Source: Natrarchaeobaculum sulfurireducens
GTDB lineage: Archaea; Halobacteriota; Halobacteria; Halobacteriales; Natrialbaceae
Reading direction: 5' to 3'
DNA length: 64,000 nt
Assembly (NCBI RefSeq): GCF_003430825.1
Contig: NZ_CP024047.1
Span: 2,356,001 to 2,420,000 of the forward strand
The notes under the pieces are model-generated. The model was not told the origin of the DNA, made no database searches, and saw only the letters and a list, made by a program, of their open reading frames with translations. This document shows, in pieces, positions 8,628-18,092 of this stretch. Position numbers and translations under genes: made by a program. How positions within the stretch are numbered: position 1 is the first letter of the stretch; every line of letters starts with the position of its first letter.

Positions 8628-9728
8628 ATGGCACCTGCACTTCGCAGTCGGTGGACCGACTCGAGCGCGCTCTCGCTCGGGATTCTCGGGGTCGGAAACA
8701 TCGGCACAGTTCACCTGAAGTCGGCACTCGCGATGGACGGCGTCGACGTGGTCGCGGCCGCCGACGCCGTTCCCGAAAATCGGCGTCGGGCCGAACGCGC
8801 TGGCGTCCCCCGGACGTACGACGAGTACGGGACGTTACTCGAGGCCGAGGCGCTCGATGCGGCGGTCGTTGCGTTGCCGCCGTTCTTGCACGCCGACGCG
8901 GTCGAGCAGGCCGCTGCGGCTGGCGTCGACGTCTTCGTCGAGAAACCGCTGGCGCGCTCGACCGAGGAAGCCGACCGGCTGCTCGAGGCCGCCAGGGCCG
9001 CCGGGATTTCCGTCGGCGTCGATCACACGCTCCGCTATCAGCCCGACGTCAAGGGCGTCAAACGGGAGTACGACGAGGGACGCGTTGGTCAGGTTCCCTA
9101 CGCCTCGATGACGCGGGTGAACGACTTTCCGTTCGGCCGGCCGCCGGCCGAGACCGCGCCGCCGTCGTGGGCACACGACCCCGACCTCGCCGGCGGCGGA
9201 TCGCTGGTCGAACTCGGCGTCCACTGTTTCGACGTCCTCGAGTGGCTCTTCGGCGAGGTCGACGTCGATGGGGCCGACGTCGACCGAACGCTCGACTCCC
9301 CCGTCGAAGACGCTGCCACGGTCCTGTTGCGAGCTCCCGAGACGGCGACGACGATCTCGCTTCACTGTGGCACCTACCAGTGGGAGGACCTCCCCGAGGT
9401 CAACACCCGGCTGCGACTCGAGGGAGTGACGGGAACGATCAGTAACACCGACCACCTGCCGGGGAATTTCTACGCGAGCGCGGCGACGGCCGCGCTGCGA
9501 AACACCGCGAGCCGTCTCACTCTGGGCGATCCCGACGTCTTCGGCCCGACGTTCTACCTGCAGGCACACTACGAGGCGCTGTTGGCGTTCTGTGAGGCCA
9601 TCCGCGAGGACGAAACGCCGCCAGTCGACGGTGCCGACGGCAGACGAGCGCTCGAGCTCGCGGAGACGGCCTACGACCTCGCCGAAGCCTCGGATGACGC
9701 CATCGAAACGCCGGAGGTACGGCCATGA
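8628..9728 (+). CDS. Gfo/Idh/MocA family NAD(P)-dependent oxidoreductase, 366 aa
   Basis: The Rossmann motif GVGNIG lies at residues 21-26 and the family signature VFVEKPLAR about 105 residues in. The substrate-binding half follows (GVDHTLRYQP, GGGSLVELGVHCFDVLEWLFG). Family members oxidise or epimerise (nucleotide) sugars or inositols. It starts a four-gene series: its TGA overlaps the DUF362-like gene's ATG (ATGA at 9725), that gene overlaps the epimerase in the same way, and DUF354 follows with its own promoter. An epimerisation or keto-sugar step in glycan precursor synthesis is inferred. Confidence 0.9.
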   Translation: MAPALRSRWTDSSALSLGILGVGNIGTVHLKSALAMDGVDVVAAADAVPENRRRAERAGVPRTYDEYGTLLEAEALDAAVVALPPFLHADAVEQAAAAGVDVFVEKPLARSTEEADRLLEAARAAGISVGVDHTLRYQPDVKGVKREYDEGRVGQVPYASMTRVNDFPFGRPPAETAPPSWAHDPDLAGGGSLVELGVHCFDVLEWLFGEVDVDGADVDRTLDSPVEDAATVLLRAPETATTISLHCGTYQWEDLPEVNTRLRLEGVTGTISNTDHLPGNFYASAATAALRNTASRLTLGDPDVFGPTFYLQAHYEALLAFCEAIREDETPPVDGADGRRALELAETAYDLAEASDDAIETPEVRP

Positions 9729-10693
9729 GCCGGGCTCGAGCGACGACGGTCGACGAACCGGTCGCGGTTCGCGGGGTCGCCGTCGACGGTGCCGCCCACG
9801 GGGGGTGGGTCCCCGACGCCGACGAACGCGTCGATCGGCTCGAGTCACTGGTCGCGTCCCTGCTCGAGGCCGACCTATCGACGTTCTCCGACGTCGACCG
9901 GATCACCGTCGTCCCGGACGCCCACTACCCGTTTCACCCCTCCTCGGGCGTCGTGACCGACCCGGCGGTCGTCGCCGCGATCGTCAGGGTCCTCGAGGAC
10001 CGGACCGACGCCGACCTCGCCATCGCCGGGGTGAGCGACGAGGTCATCGGCTTCGATCGAACCGCGGCACACCTCGGCTACACCTCGCTGCTCGAGCGCG
10101 TCGACGCCGAGCTGGTCGACCTCGCTGAGGACGCACGAACTGACCGGCTCCTCGAGACGGGGGGCCGAACCACGACAGTCTCGATTCCGGACCGACTCGC
10201 GACGGGGGCGACGATCGTCGTCCCGAGCCTACGGCCGACAGCGGAGGGGCCGATCGCCGGTGGGATGCGAACGCTCGCCCGATTCGCGACGGGAGCTGTC
10301 GACCCCGACCGCGCCGCACTCGGGGCGACTCGAGCCGTCGACCCGGCGCTCTGTGTGCTGGATGCGACGACCGCCTACGCCGGAACCTCGGCGGCGACAA
10401 ACGCTCTGTTTGCGGGCCCGACGGCTTCCGTCGACGCGCTCGGGAGCTCGCTGCTCGAGCGGTCGTTTGCGGCCGACGGCGCGCTGAGCCAGGCGTTCGA
10501 CGAGCGAACGTCGATTAGCGTCGACTCGGTCGGCGGCGGGAAGCTGGCTCTCGAGACGATCCGCGACCGACTCGACAGCGGTGAGCTGCCGCCGCGGGAG
10601 TCGACACATCCCGCAGTGACCGCGGCCTACCGACTCTACGCGGCGGTCGCCGGCGACGCCGTCCCGCCACAGCTCGAGGGGGAGCCACGATGA
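9725..10693 (+). CDS. DUF362-like protein, 322 aa
   Basis: The pattern ITVVPDAHYPFHPSSGVVTDPAVVAAIV and ATIVVPSLRPT is that of the DUF362 family (function unknown; often near iron-sulfur or sugar genes). No cysteine cluster is present, so it does not carry a ferredoxin domain as some relatives do. There is no signal or membrane segment. It overlaps both neighbours by 4 nt and is thus part of one operon with the oxidoreductase and the SDR epimerase. A role in the same sugar pathway is inferred; no reaction is assigned. Confidence 0.75.
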   Translation: MSRARATTVDEPVAVRGVAVDGAAHGGWVPDADERVDRLESLVASLLEADLSTFSDVDRITVVPDAHYPFHPSSGVVTDPAVVAAIVRVLEDRTDADLAIAGVSDEVIGFDRTAAHLGYTSLLERVDAELVDLAEDARTDRLLETGGRTTTVSIPDRLATGATIVVPSLRPTAEGPIAGGMRTLARFATGAVDPDRAALGATRAVDPALCVLDATTAYAGTSAATNALFAGPTASVDALGSSLLERSFAADGALSQAFDERTSISVDSVGGGKLALETIRDRLDSGELPPRESTHPAVTAAYRLYAAVAGDAVPPQLEGEPR

Positions 10694-11652
10694 GCAGTCG
10701 AACGGCCGCGGTCACCGGCGCGACGGGCTTTCTCGGCTCGCACCTCTGTGCGCGGCTGCTCGACGACGGCTGGACGGTTCGCGGGCTCGCGAGACCGACG
10801 TCGGACCGGGGCGACCTCGAGGGAGTCGAGTGGTACGTCGGCGACCTCTTCGACGACGAGCCGCTGCGCTCGCTCGTCGACGGGACCGACGTCGTCTTCC
10901 ACCTCGCTGGCGTCGGGCTCTGGAGCGCCGACCCCGAGACCGTCGGGCGGGTCAATCGCGACGGGACGGCCTCGGTCCTCGAGGCCTGTCGTGCTGGCGA
11001 CGTTGACCGCGTCGTGTTCACCAGCACGGCTGGCACCCGGCGGGCGAACGGGACCAGCGAGTTCGCCGACGAGACGGACGTCGCCGAGCCAATCGGCGCG
11101 TACCAGTCCTCGAAAGCCGAGGCCGAACGGCTGGTCGACCGGTACGCCGAGGTCGACGGCGAGGCGGTCACGGTCCACCCGACGTCGATCGTCGGCCCCG
11201 GCGACGAGTCCTTTACGTCCCAGTTGCTCGCGATGGGACTCGAGCCGACGATGCCCGCGACCCTCCCCGGCGGGGCGAGCATCGTTGGCGTCTCGGACGT
11301 CGTCGACGGATTGCTCGCGGCCGCAGCGCACGGCCGGAGCGGCGAGCACTACCTCCTCGGCGGGGAGAACCTCACCTACGATCGGGCTGCCGGGCGGATC
11401 GCCGACTACGCGGGCGGCACCGCAGCCCCGATCCGCGTACCTGCGACCGCCATCCGCGCCGCCGGCCCCGTCGCCGAGGGCGTCCGCGCGGTCACCGGTC
11501 GACAGGTGTTCCCGTTCGATCGGCAGATGGCCGCCCTCGCGACCCAGCGACTCTTTTACACCTCGCAGAAGGCCCACGACGAACTCGGCTACGAGTACCA
11601 GCCCATAGAGGCCCACCTCCCCGAGATCCTCGAGTGGTACCGGGGCCGATAG
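10690..11652 (+). CDS. NAD-dependent epimerase/dehydratase (extended SDR), 320 aa
   Basis: N-terminal GATGFLGSHLC is the SDR nucleotide motif; FHLAGVGLW and the active-site Tyr-x3-Lys (AYQSSKAEAE) follow, then the extended-SDR HPTSIVGPGD. It would act on a nucleotide sugar or isoprenoid-like substrate using NAD(P). It is the third gene of the oxidoreductase-DUF362-SDR operon (ATGA overlap at 10690). The exact substrate cannot be read from sequence; dihydroflavonol-reductase-like relatives are equally possible. Confidence 0.88.
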   Translation: MSSRTAAVTGATGFLGSHLCARLLDDGWTVRGLARPTSDRGDLEGVEWYVGDLFDDEPLRSLVDGTDVVFHLAGVGLWSADPETVGRVNRDGTASVLEACRAGDVDRVVFTSTAGTRRANGTSEFADETDVAEPIGAYQSSKAEAERLVDRYAEVDGEAVTVHPTSIVGPGDESFTSQLLAMGLEPTMPATLPGGASIVGVSDVVDGLLAAAAHGRSGEHYLLGGENLTYDRAAGRIADYAGGTAAPIRVPATAIRAAGPVAEGVRAVTGRQVFPFDRQMAALATQRLFYTSQKAHDELGYEYQPIEAHLPEILEWYRGR

Positions 11653-11747
11653 CCCCGCCATCGCCGAACGGCGACTGTTCGGTACACCTTCTAGGGAGAC
11701 ATCGACGGCCGATCTCGAGTCCACGACGCCGCCTCCGTGTACTCCTT

Positions 11748-11760
11748 CAATTACAAAGCC
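11748..11760 (+). promoter_or_regulatory. ATTACAAAGCC promoter element
   Basis: CAATTACAAAGCC, 23 nt before the DUF354 ATG at 11784; no SD before that start. Confidence 0.5.
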
Positions 11761-11783
11761 ATGAGAGCGACAATCCCGGGCCG

Positions 11784-12884
11784 ATGCGGATTCTGGTCTT
11801 CGCGAACACGCCGGCGCACGTCCACCTGTACCGCCACGCCGTCTCCCGCCTCGAGGAGCGGGGCCACGACGTGTGCGTCCTGGGACGGGAGTACGACTGT
11901 ACGACCGACTTACTCGAGTTCTACGGACTGCCGTATCAGCCCTACGGCGCACACGGGACCGAGCCGACGTCGCGGCTGGCGTTCGGACGAGAGCTGGTCG
12001 GCCAACTCGGCCGCATCGCGACGACGACACGGCGGTTCAGCCCGGACGTCGTCTTCGGTCGCGGTCCGTACGCCGCCTTTGCCGGCTCGCTCGCTCGAGC
12101 GCCGACCGTGCTCGTCCTCGACGACGAGCCGGGGTCGTTCAACCACACCGTCTCGCGGCCGTTCGCCGACTGTATCCTCTCGCCCGCCGTTACCCGTCGT
12201 GACCTCGGCGACGCCCACTACACGTTCGAGGGGTTCAAAGAGTGTGCGTACCTTCACCCCGCGGTCTTCGACCCCGACCCGGCCGTCCACGAGTACCTCG
12301 GGATCGACCCCGACGAGCCCTACGTCATCGTTCGGTTCAACGCCCTCGACGCGCTTCACGACGCCGGCATCGAGGGCTTTTCCTCGGCACAGCGCCTGGA
12401 CCTGATCGAACGACTGAGCGAACGGGCGACGGTATTCGTCTCCGACGAGGGCGACGACCTCGCGCTCACCGACCTCCCGGCTCGTCCGTACGACCTCCAC
12501 CCCGCGTTGATCCACGACGCGATGGCCGGTGCCGACCTGCTCGTCGCCGATACGGGCACCATGGTCACCGAAGCTGGCCTCCTCGGGACGCCCGCGATCC
12601 GCTATCGGGGCACCGACGACCACGTCTACGGCGAGTTCCGCGAACTCGAGCGCGTCGGCCTCGTCGAGCAGGCCGACAGCTACGACGACGTTCGCGACCG
12701 TGCACTCGACCTGCTCGAGGACGAGACGGCAACCGACCGCTGGGCGCAACGACGACGCGAGTACGTCGGCGACCTGGTGAACCTGACGGACGTCTTGGTC
12801 GACGTCGCGGAGGCTCGCGGATCGGTCGATCGACTCGGGCCAGCGACGCGGCGCACGTTACGCAAGCGGTCGACTCCGAGTTGA
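11784..12884 (+). CDS. DUF354 family protein (GT-B/2-epimerase-like fold), 366 aa
   Basis: Starts MRILVFANTPAHVHLYRHAV, like the paralog at 41720-42838 (MNYLFFTNTPAHVHLYKHAV), which sets the ATG at 11784. Shared later motifs include YTFEGFKECAYLHP, LHPALIHDAMAGADLLVADTGTM and TEAGLLGTPAIR. DUF354 proteins resemble UDP-GlcNAc 2-epimerases and GT-B transferases in fold. It is placed after an SDR operon but has its own promoter element. A glycosyltransferase or epimerase role is inferred from fold and context. Confidence 0.85.
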   Translation: MRILVFANTPAHVHLYRHAVSRLEERGHDVCVLGREYDCTTDLLEFYGLPYQPYGAHGTEPTSRLAFGRELVGQLGRIATTTRRFSPDVVFGRGPYAAFAGSLARAPTVLVLDDEPGSFNHTVSRPFADCILSPAVTRRDLGDAHYTFEGFKECAYLHPAVFDPDPAVHEYLGIDPDEPYVIVRFNALDALHDAGIEGFSSAQRLDLIERLSERATVFVSDEGDDLALTDLPARPYDLHPALIHDAMAGADLLVADTGTMVTEAGLLGTPAIRYRGTDDHVYGEFRELERVGLVEQADSYDDVRDRALDLLEDETATDRWAQRRREYVGDLVNLTDVLVDVAEARGSVDRLGPATRRTLRKRSTPS

Positions 12885-13007
12885 GCATCGGCGCTCGGGC
12901 ATGCAGGTGCCGGGTGACCGCCACCGACGGCCGTTTCAGTCACTGTAAGGGAGGATTACGCGAAAACCCTTATTTCGGTCCACTGCCAAGAGTTGTCACT
13001 GGTCAAC

Positions 13008-13196
13008 ATGTCACTCTCGAAACTCCTCTCCGGGTTACGCCGCCGCACAGCGTCGGCCGACGTAGATGAGTACGACGAGCGACGGGTGACGGTCCTGTTC
13101 GAGTGTCGAAACTGCGGGACGAACGTCGCGGCCGAGACGGAACGGTGTCCGGCCTGTGACGCCACCGATATCGCCACCTACGCAATCGATTACTAG
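13008..13196 (+). CDS. Small zinc-ribbon protein, 62 aa
   Basis: Two CxxC knuckles (FECRNCG and RCPACD) separated by 14 residues form a zinc ribbon in the C-terminal half; the N-terminal 25 residues are basic. A TTATTTC box about 35 nt upstream and no SD fit a near-leaderless start at 13008. Small zinc-ribbon proteins of this type are widespread in haloarchaea with unknown, possibly regulatory, function. Confidence 0.75.
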   Translation: MSLSKLLSGLRRRTASADVDEYDERRVTVLFECRNCGTNVAAETERCPACDATDIATYAIDY

Positions 13197-13212
13197 GGCT
13201 GGTGGAGCCGAT

Positions 13213-14352
13213 TCACTGCGGGTGCGATGGCCCGTCGCGATCGGCCGTCGAAATCCAGTCTTGATCGTCTCGTTCGGTCGGGTCGAGTGACCGGTCCGCG
13301 TTCGAACCGTCGCGTCCGTCGCTGTACTCGTAGTGGGTCACCTCGAGTGACTCGTTTGCCGTTGCATCCATCGCAATCGCGATGCCGAGTGCGAGGAGGC
13401 CAACCAGCACAGCCACGAACGACGCGAGGAGACCGGCGACGACCCCGCCGCTCGAGCCCGCGTCTCGAGTGCGCTGTCGGAGCGATGCGAACGCGCCGAG
13501 AAGGCCCCCGGCGAGCCCGGCCGTACCGCTTCCGTAGAAGACGACCGTCGGGTGAAAGCCCTCGACCACGTACTGACGCTTGAGTCGCCAGAGGAAGCTC
13601 CGGAGCAACAACAGCGAGACGTATCTGATAAACGGGACGTACCGGATGCTGCTCTCCTCGTCGCCGTAGACGGCCGACATCGAGACGTCCGCGACCCGGC
13701 GATCGTCGACGTTGAGGTGCGTGAGGATGTGATTGAGAAAGCCGTACTGGTCCGTAATCGACTCGAGGTCGAGCGACTCGATCGTCTCTCGAGAGATGGC
13801 GGTGTAGCCGTTCTGTGGGTCACCGATCGTCCAGTAGCCCGAGGCGAACTTCGAGAGGCCGGTGAGCATCGCATTACCGACGAACCGGAACGTCGACATT
13901 CCCTCGCGATCCTCGCGCGTGAGCAAGCGGTTCCCTTTTGCGTAGTCGGCTTCGCCAGTCGCGACGGGATCGACGATCCGATCGAGGATCGCCGGATCCA
14001 TCTGCCCGTCACCGTTCATCACGGCAACGACGTCGATATCGTCCGCGGCGGCGCGCTCGTAGCCCGTCTTGACCGCCGCGCCATAACCACGGTTTTCCTC
14101 GTGGCGGATCGGGACGACACGTCGTCCGTCGCCGTCACCACCGTCTGTCACCGCGAATTCCGGTGGCGTCTCCTCCCGGTCGTTAATCCGTTCGGCGACG
14201 TCCTGGATGACTCGCCAGCTCTCGTCCGGCGAGTCGTCGTCGACGACGTAGATCCGGTCGACGAACGCCGGCACCGTCTCGATGACGCTCCCGACGAACG
14301 CCGCCTCGTCGTAGGCCGTCACGACCACGCCGACCGTCTTTCCCTTATACAT
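13213..14352 (-). CDS. GT2 glycosyltransferase (DPM1/GtrB-like) with C-terminal membrane anchors, 379 aa
   Basis: A GT-A fold is indicated by VVVTAYDEAAFVGSVI, the acidic YVVDDDSPDES and the metal-binding region VMNGDGQMDP near residue 115; GDPQNGYTAISRE follows. Two hydrophobic segments near residues 285 and 315 anchor it in the membrane, as in dolichyl- or polyprenyl-phosphate sugar transferases. Its ATG overlaps the end of the dehydrogenase gene by 8 nt. As last gene of the Wbp-type operon it may transfer the diacetamido uronic acid or another sugar to a lipid carrier. Confidence 0.9.
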   Translation of the reverse strand: MYKGKTVGVVVTAYDEAAFVGSVIETVPAFVDRIYVVDDDSPDESWRVIQDVAERINDREETPPEFAVTDGGDGDGRRVVPIRHEENRGYGAAVKTGYERAAADDIDVVAVMNGDGQMDPAILDRIVDPVATGEADYAKGNRLLTREDREGMSTFRFVGNAMLTGLSKFASGYWTIGDPQNGYTAISRETIESLDLESITDQYGFLNHILTHLNVDDRRVADVSMSAVYGDEESSIRYVPFIRYVSLLLLRSFLWRLKRQYVVEGFHPTVVFYGSGTAGLAGGLLGAFASLRQRTRDAGSSGGVVAGLLASFVAVLVGLLALGIAIAMDATANESLEVTHYEYSDGRDGSNADRSLDPTERDDQDWISTADRDGPSHPQ

Positions 14353-15889
14353 CGTCACCACCGTCCGTTCGACCCGGCTCGAGCGGGTCAGCGCTCGAAC
14401 CCGCCATCCGCTCTGTCGATCGGCGACTCTCACGCCGGCCGGCTGGGGGCGACCCGTCGCTCGAGCCACCGAGCGTGTAGACGCGGTGGCGCGACTCGTG
14501 GCGGTCGAGTGCATCCCACCCGGTGAGTTCGCCGAGTGCATCGCGGCCGTCTGCGACGACCATCGGCTCGAGGGCGTCCCACTCGAGATCGCGGAACTCC
14601 TCGTGTGGCGTCACGAGGACGGCCGCGTCGAACGACTCGGCCGAGAGATCCGCGAGCGAGACCGGCCGGACACCGTAGTCGGCGGGGTCGACCAGTGGAT
14701 CGACACCCGCGACGTCCGCGCCGGCGTCCGTCAGCGCATCGATCACTCCCAGCGCGGGTGACGCGCGGGTCTCCTCGACGCCGGGGCGGTACGTGATCCC
14801 CAGGACGACCACCGAGGCGTCCGCGAGGTCGGTCGCTACGCCCTCGAGTCCGTCGTCGACCTCGGCGGCTGCGAGTTCGCGCTCGAGACGCCCGACGACG
14901 ACCGCTGGCATCGACTCGTTGACTTCTCGAGCGGTCCGGGTGAGCGCCATCGGCTCGTCGGCACCCGACAACAGGAAGTGCGGATAAAACGGGATACAGT
15001 GGCCGCCCACGCCGGGGCCGGGGTCGTGGAGCTGACACATCGGCAGTTCGTTCGCCGTGTGCATTGCCTCGCGCGCGGAGATTCCGAGTTCGTCCGCGAG
15101 TCGTCCGAGTTCGTTCGCGAGTGCGATGTTCACGTCGCGGTAGACGCCCTCGAACACCTTGACGGCCTCCGCGGTCGTCGCGTCGGAGACTGGGTGGACG
15201 TCGTTGTCCGAGAGTTCGCCATAGACGACACACGCTGCGCGCGTGCTCTCGTCGTCGACGCCGCCGACGACCTTCGGATACTGGCCGCGGATGTCCCGCA
15301 GTGCCGTTCCCGAAGCGGTTCGCTCGGGACAGAACGCGAGGCCGAACTCGCCGGGCTCGAGTCCCGACGTCGCGGCCAGATGTGGCGCGAGGACGTCACG
15401 GCAGGTGCCAGGGGGCAGCGTCGACTCGGCGATCACGAGATCACCTGGCTCGAGGCCGGCCCCGATGTCGTCGACGACCGACTCGACCGTCGTCAGATCG
15501 GGATCGTTCCTGTCGTCGAGCAGCGTGGGAACGATCACGACGTGGATTCTGGCCTGTTCGGCCGCGGCGGGGCCGTCCGTCGTCGCCTCGAGCCGGCCCG
15601 CGTCGACCTGGTCGGCGACGAGGTCCGCGAGGCCGGGTTCGCCGACGACGTGGCTCTCGCCCCGGCGGATGGTCTCGACGACCGACGGATCGACGTCGAC
15701 GCCGGTGACGGCCCCGGTCGTCTCGGCGTAGACGGCCGAAAGCGGTAGCCCCATCTTGCCGAGCCCGTAGACGGCGACGGGAATCGCACCCGACGTCAAC
15801 AGCTCACGCTGGCGCGTTTCGGAGACGTCGCCGCCGTAGAGGCCGATCCCGCCGTCGGGTTCGGTCGCTCGAGTCCGGTCGGCCGTCAT
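14345..15889 (-). CDS. UDP-GlcNAc 6-dehydrogenase-like nucleotide sugar dehydrogenase (WbpA/WecC type), 514 aa
   Basis: NAD site VYGLGKMGLPLSAVYA at residues 41-56, then ESTLPPGTCRDVL, FCPERTASG, and the catalytic cysteine C298 in GVGGHCIPFYP. These are hallmarks of UDP-sugar 6-dehydrogenases that make uronic acids by two oxidations. The first ~33 residues are an unrecognised extension. The ATG at 15889 overlaps the stop of the upstream oxidoreductase (ATGA). With the next three genes it completes the known route to UDP-GlcNAc(3NAc)A described for Pseudomonas WbpA-B-E-D and Bordetella Wlb. Confidence 0.9.
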   Translation of the reverse strand: MTADRTRATEPDGGIGLYGGDVSETRQRELLTSGAIPVAVYGLGKMGLPLSAVYAETTGAVTGVDVDPSVVETIRRGESHVVGEPGLADLVADQVDAGRLEATTDGPAAAEQARIHVVIVPTLLDDRNDPDLTTVESVVDDIGAGLEPGDLVIAESTLPPGTCRDVLAPHLAATSGLEPGEFGLAFCPERTASGTALRDIRGQYPKVVGGVDDESTRAACVVYGELSDNDVHPVSDATTAEAVKVFEGVYRDVNIALANELGRLADELGISAREAMHTANELPMCQLHDPGPGVGGHCIPFYPHFLLSGADEPMALTRTAREVNESMPAVVVGRLERELAAAEVDDGLEGVATDLADASVVVLGITYRPGVEETRASPALGVIDALTDAGADVAGVDPLVDPADYGVRPVSLADLSAESFDAAVLVTPHEEFRDLEWDALEPMVVADGRDALGELTGWDALDRHESRHRVYTLGGSSDGSPPAGRRESRRSTERMAGSSADPLEPGRTDGGDDV

Positions 15890-16890
15890 CTGATCTCCAC
15901 CTCCCGTTCTCGCTCGGGCGCGTTGCCGTCGACGAGTGCGTCGATCGTCTGGACGAGTTCGAGGGCCTCGATGCCGTCCTCGGCGGTCACCGCCGGCTCG
16001 CTGTCCGTGCGGACCGCCTCGAGGAACGACTCGAGTTCGTGTCGCAGGGGCTCGCCGTTGTCGACCCGCGGGCGTTCGACGACGCTCTCGTGGCGGTAGC
16101 GTCGCTGGCCGTCGTCCGTAAGGTACTCTGGATACGAGTCGCGGTGAATCAACACCGACTGCTGGAGGTAGTCGACCTCGACGAGACACTCCGTGGCCGT
16201 GACGGTGAGTTTTCGGACTTTCTTCTGGGTAACCCGACTCGCCGTCAGCGAGGCGACGACGTCGTCGTAGGCCATCGTCGCGGTGGCGTACTGTCCGTCG
16301 TCGGTTCCCATCGCGGAGACCGACTCCGGCTGTTCGTCCAGTAACGATCCAACGACGTCGACGTCGTGGACCATCAGGTCGAAGACGACGTTTCCCCGCG
16401 CGGTCCGATCGACCGGCGGGCCGAGCCGTTCGGCCTCGAGACCGATCACCTCGAGGTCGTCGATCAACTCGGCGACCGTCTGAACGGCGGGATTGAACCG
16501 TTCGATGTGTCCAACCTGGAGGACGAGCCCTGCCTCTCTGGCCTGTTCGGCGAGCCGACGGCCCTGGTCGGTCGTCTCGGCGATCGGCTTCTCGACGAGG
16601 ACGTGGACGCCAGCGTCGAGACACTGCGAGACGGTCTCGTAGTGGACCGGCGTCGGAACGGCGACCGTCACGACATCGCAGCGCTCGAGCAACGACTGGA
16701 GGTCGGTCGCCTCCGTGCCGTACTCGGCGGCGACAGTGCGAGCGACCTCGCGGTCGTGGTCGCAGACGCCCGCTAACGCCACGTCTCGAAGCTCGCTGTA
16801 GACGCGTGCGTGGTTTTTCCCCATCGCTCCAACGCCGATAACGCCGGCCCGTACGGCTCGCGTCGATTCCTGTGATGTATCCATACTCAT
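15886..16890 (-). CDS. UDP-N-acetylglucosaminuronate 3-dehydrogenase-like Gfo/Idh/MocA enzyme (WbpB/WlbA type), 334 aa
   Basis: N-terminal GVIGVGAMGKNHARVY is the Rossmann motif; VHVLVEKPIAETTDQG is the family signature and QVGHIERFNPAV follows. In the WbpA-B-E-D route this enzyme oxidises C3 so that the aminotransferase can act. Overlaps of 4 nt with both neighbours show co-translation. The archaeal counterpart in Methanococcus acetamido-sugar synthesis has the same gene order logic. Assignment of substrate is by operon context. Confidence 0.88.
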   Translation of the reverse strand: MSMDTSQESTRAVRAGVIGVGAMGKNHARVYSELRDVALAGVCDHDREVARTVAAEYGTEATDLQSLLERCDVVTVAVPTPVHYETVSQCLDAGVHVLVEKPIAETTDQGRRLAEQAREAGLVLQVGHIERFNPAVQTVAELIDDLEVIGLEAERLGPPVDRTARGNVVFDLMVHDVDVVGSLLDEQPESVSAMGTDDGQYATATMAYDDVVASLTASRVTQKKVRKLTVTATECLVEVDYLQQSVLIHRDSYPEYLTDDGQRRYRHESVVERPRVDNGEPLRHELESFLEAVRTDSEPAVTAEDGIEALELVQTIDALVDGNAPEREREVEIR

Positions 16891-18092
16891 GCGGTGAGAG
16901 CGTAGTTGCGAACTGCTTCGGCGACCCGCCGCCGATCGCGCGCTGAGAGCCCCGGATGAACCGGGAGCGAGAGCACGGTTTCGGCCGCTCGTTCGGCCCG
17001 CGGGAGGTCAGCCGCGGCAGTGCTGACCGTCTCGTAGGCTGGCTGGCGGTGGATCGGCGGGTCGTAGTAGATCGCCGTGTCGACGCCGCGGGACTCGAGT
17101 GCCTGCTGTAAGCCGTCTCGGTCCGCCGTCCGGATCGTGTACTGGTGGTAGACGTGGCGATAGCCCGACGGCTCCGTCGGCGTCTCGAGTGGCAACTCGG
17201 CGAACCGGTCGTCGTAGTAGGCCGCGTTCTCGCGTCGAGCCTCGTTGAACGCGGGCAGGCGCTCGAGTTGGGTTCGACCGATCGCCGCGGCGACGTTGGT
17301 CAGCCGGTAGTTGTGCCCGAGCCGTCTGTGTTCGTACCCGCCGCGCTCGCTGGCGGCGCGGCCGTGGTTGATGTAGCTCGCGGCTCGATCTGCGAGGTCG
17401 TCGCGGTCGGTCGTGATCATACCGCCCTCGCCGGTCGTAGCGTTCTTCGTCGGGTAGAACGAGAAACAGGCCGCGTCACCGAGGCTCCCGACGGGTTCGC
17501 CGTCGATCGCCGCGCCGTGGGCCTGGCAGGCGTCCTCGAGGACGAACAGGTCGTGGTCATCGGCGAAGTCGGCCAGCGCAGGCATGTCGGCGGGCAGCCC
17601 ATAGAGGTGAACCGGGAGGAGCCCGACGACGTCGTCCCGGTCCGAGACGATTTCCTCGACGGCCTGAGGCGTCATGGTGTACGTTTCGGGGTCGATGTCG
17701 GCGAAGACCGGCGTCCCGCCGGCGAGTCGAATCGCGTTCGCGCTCGCGACGAACGAGAACGGCGAAGTGACGACCGCGTCGCCCTCGCCGACGCAAAGCG
17801 CCTCGAGCGCGGCGTGAAGCGCTGTCGTTCCGTTCGAGGTCGCGACGCCGCGGCTGGCCCCACAGAACGACGCAAACTCGGCTTCGAACGCCTCGACCTC
17901 TTCGCCAGCGGCGAGGACGCCCCGCTCGATCACCGATTTGACGCGGTCGATCGCCGCCGTGCTGACGTCTGGGTCGGCGATCGAGACGCCCTCGTCGGTC
18001 GTCGTATCGGCTGCGTCAGCGCTGGCACCCGTCGTCGCGGGGTCTCTGTCCGGCTCGGTACCGAGTTCCGTATTCGGTTCTGTGTCGGTCAT
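16887..18092 (-). CDS. DegT/DnrJ/EryC1/StrS aminotransferase (WbpE-like), 401 aa
   Basis: The PLP lysine is K216 in SFYPTKNATTGEGGMI; VTSPFSFVASANAIRLAGGTP, DACQAHGA and the C-terminal YYDPPIHRQPAY are typical of sugar aminotransferases. The first ~37 residues are low-complexity and acidic, so a later start cannot be excluded. It would transfer an amino group to the 3-keto sugar made by the neighbouring oxidoreductase. It overlaps both neighbours by 4 nt. Confidence 0.9.
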   Translation of the reverse strand: MTDTEPNTELGTEPDRDPATTGASADAADTTTDEGVSIADPDVSTAAIDRVKSVIERGVLAAGEEVEAFEAEFASFCGASRGVATSNGTTALHAALEALCVGEGDAVVTSPFSFVASANAIRLAGGTPVFADIDPETYTMTPQAVEEIVSDRDDVVGLLPVHLYGLPADMPALADFADDHDLFVLEDACQAHGAAIDGEPVGSLGDAACFSFYPTKNATTGEGGMITTDRDDLADRAASYINHGRAASERGGYEHRRLGHNYRLTNVAAAIGRTQLERLPAFNEARRENAAYYDDRFAELPLETPTEPSGYRHVYHQYTIRTADRDGLQQALESRGVDTAIYYDPPIHRQPAYETVSTAAADLPRAERAAETVLSLPVHPGLSARDRRRVAEAVRNYALTA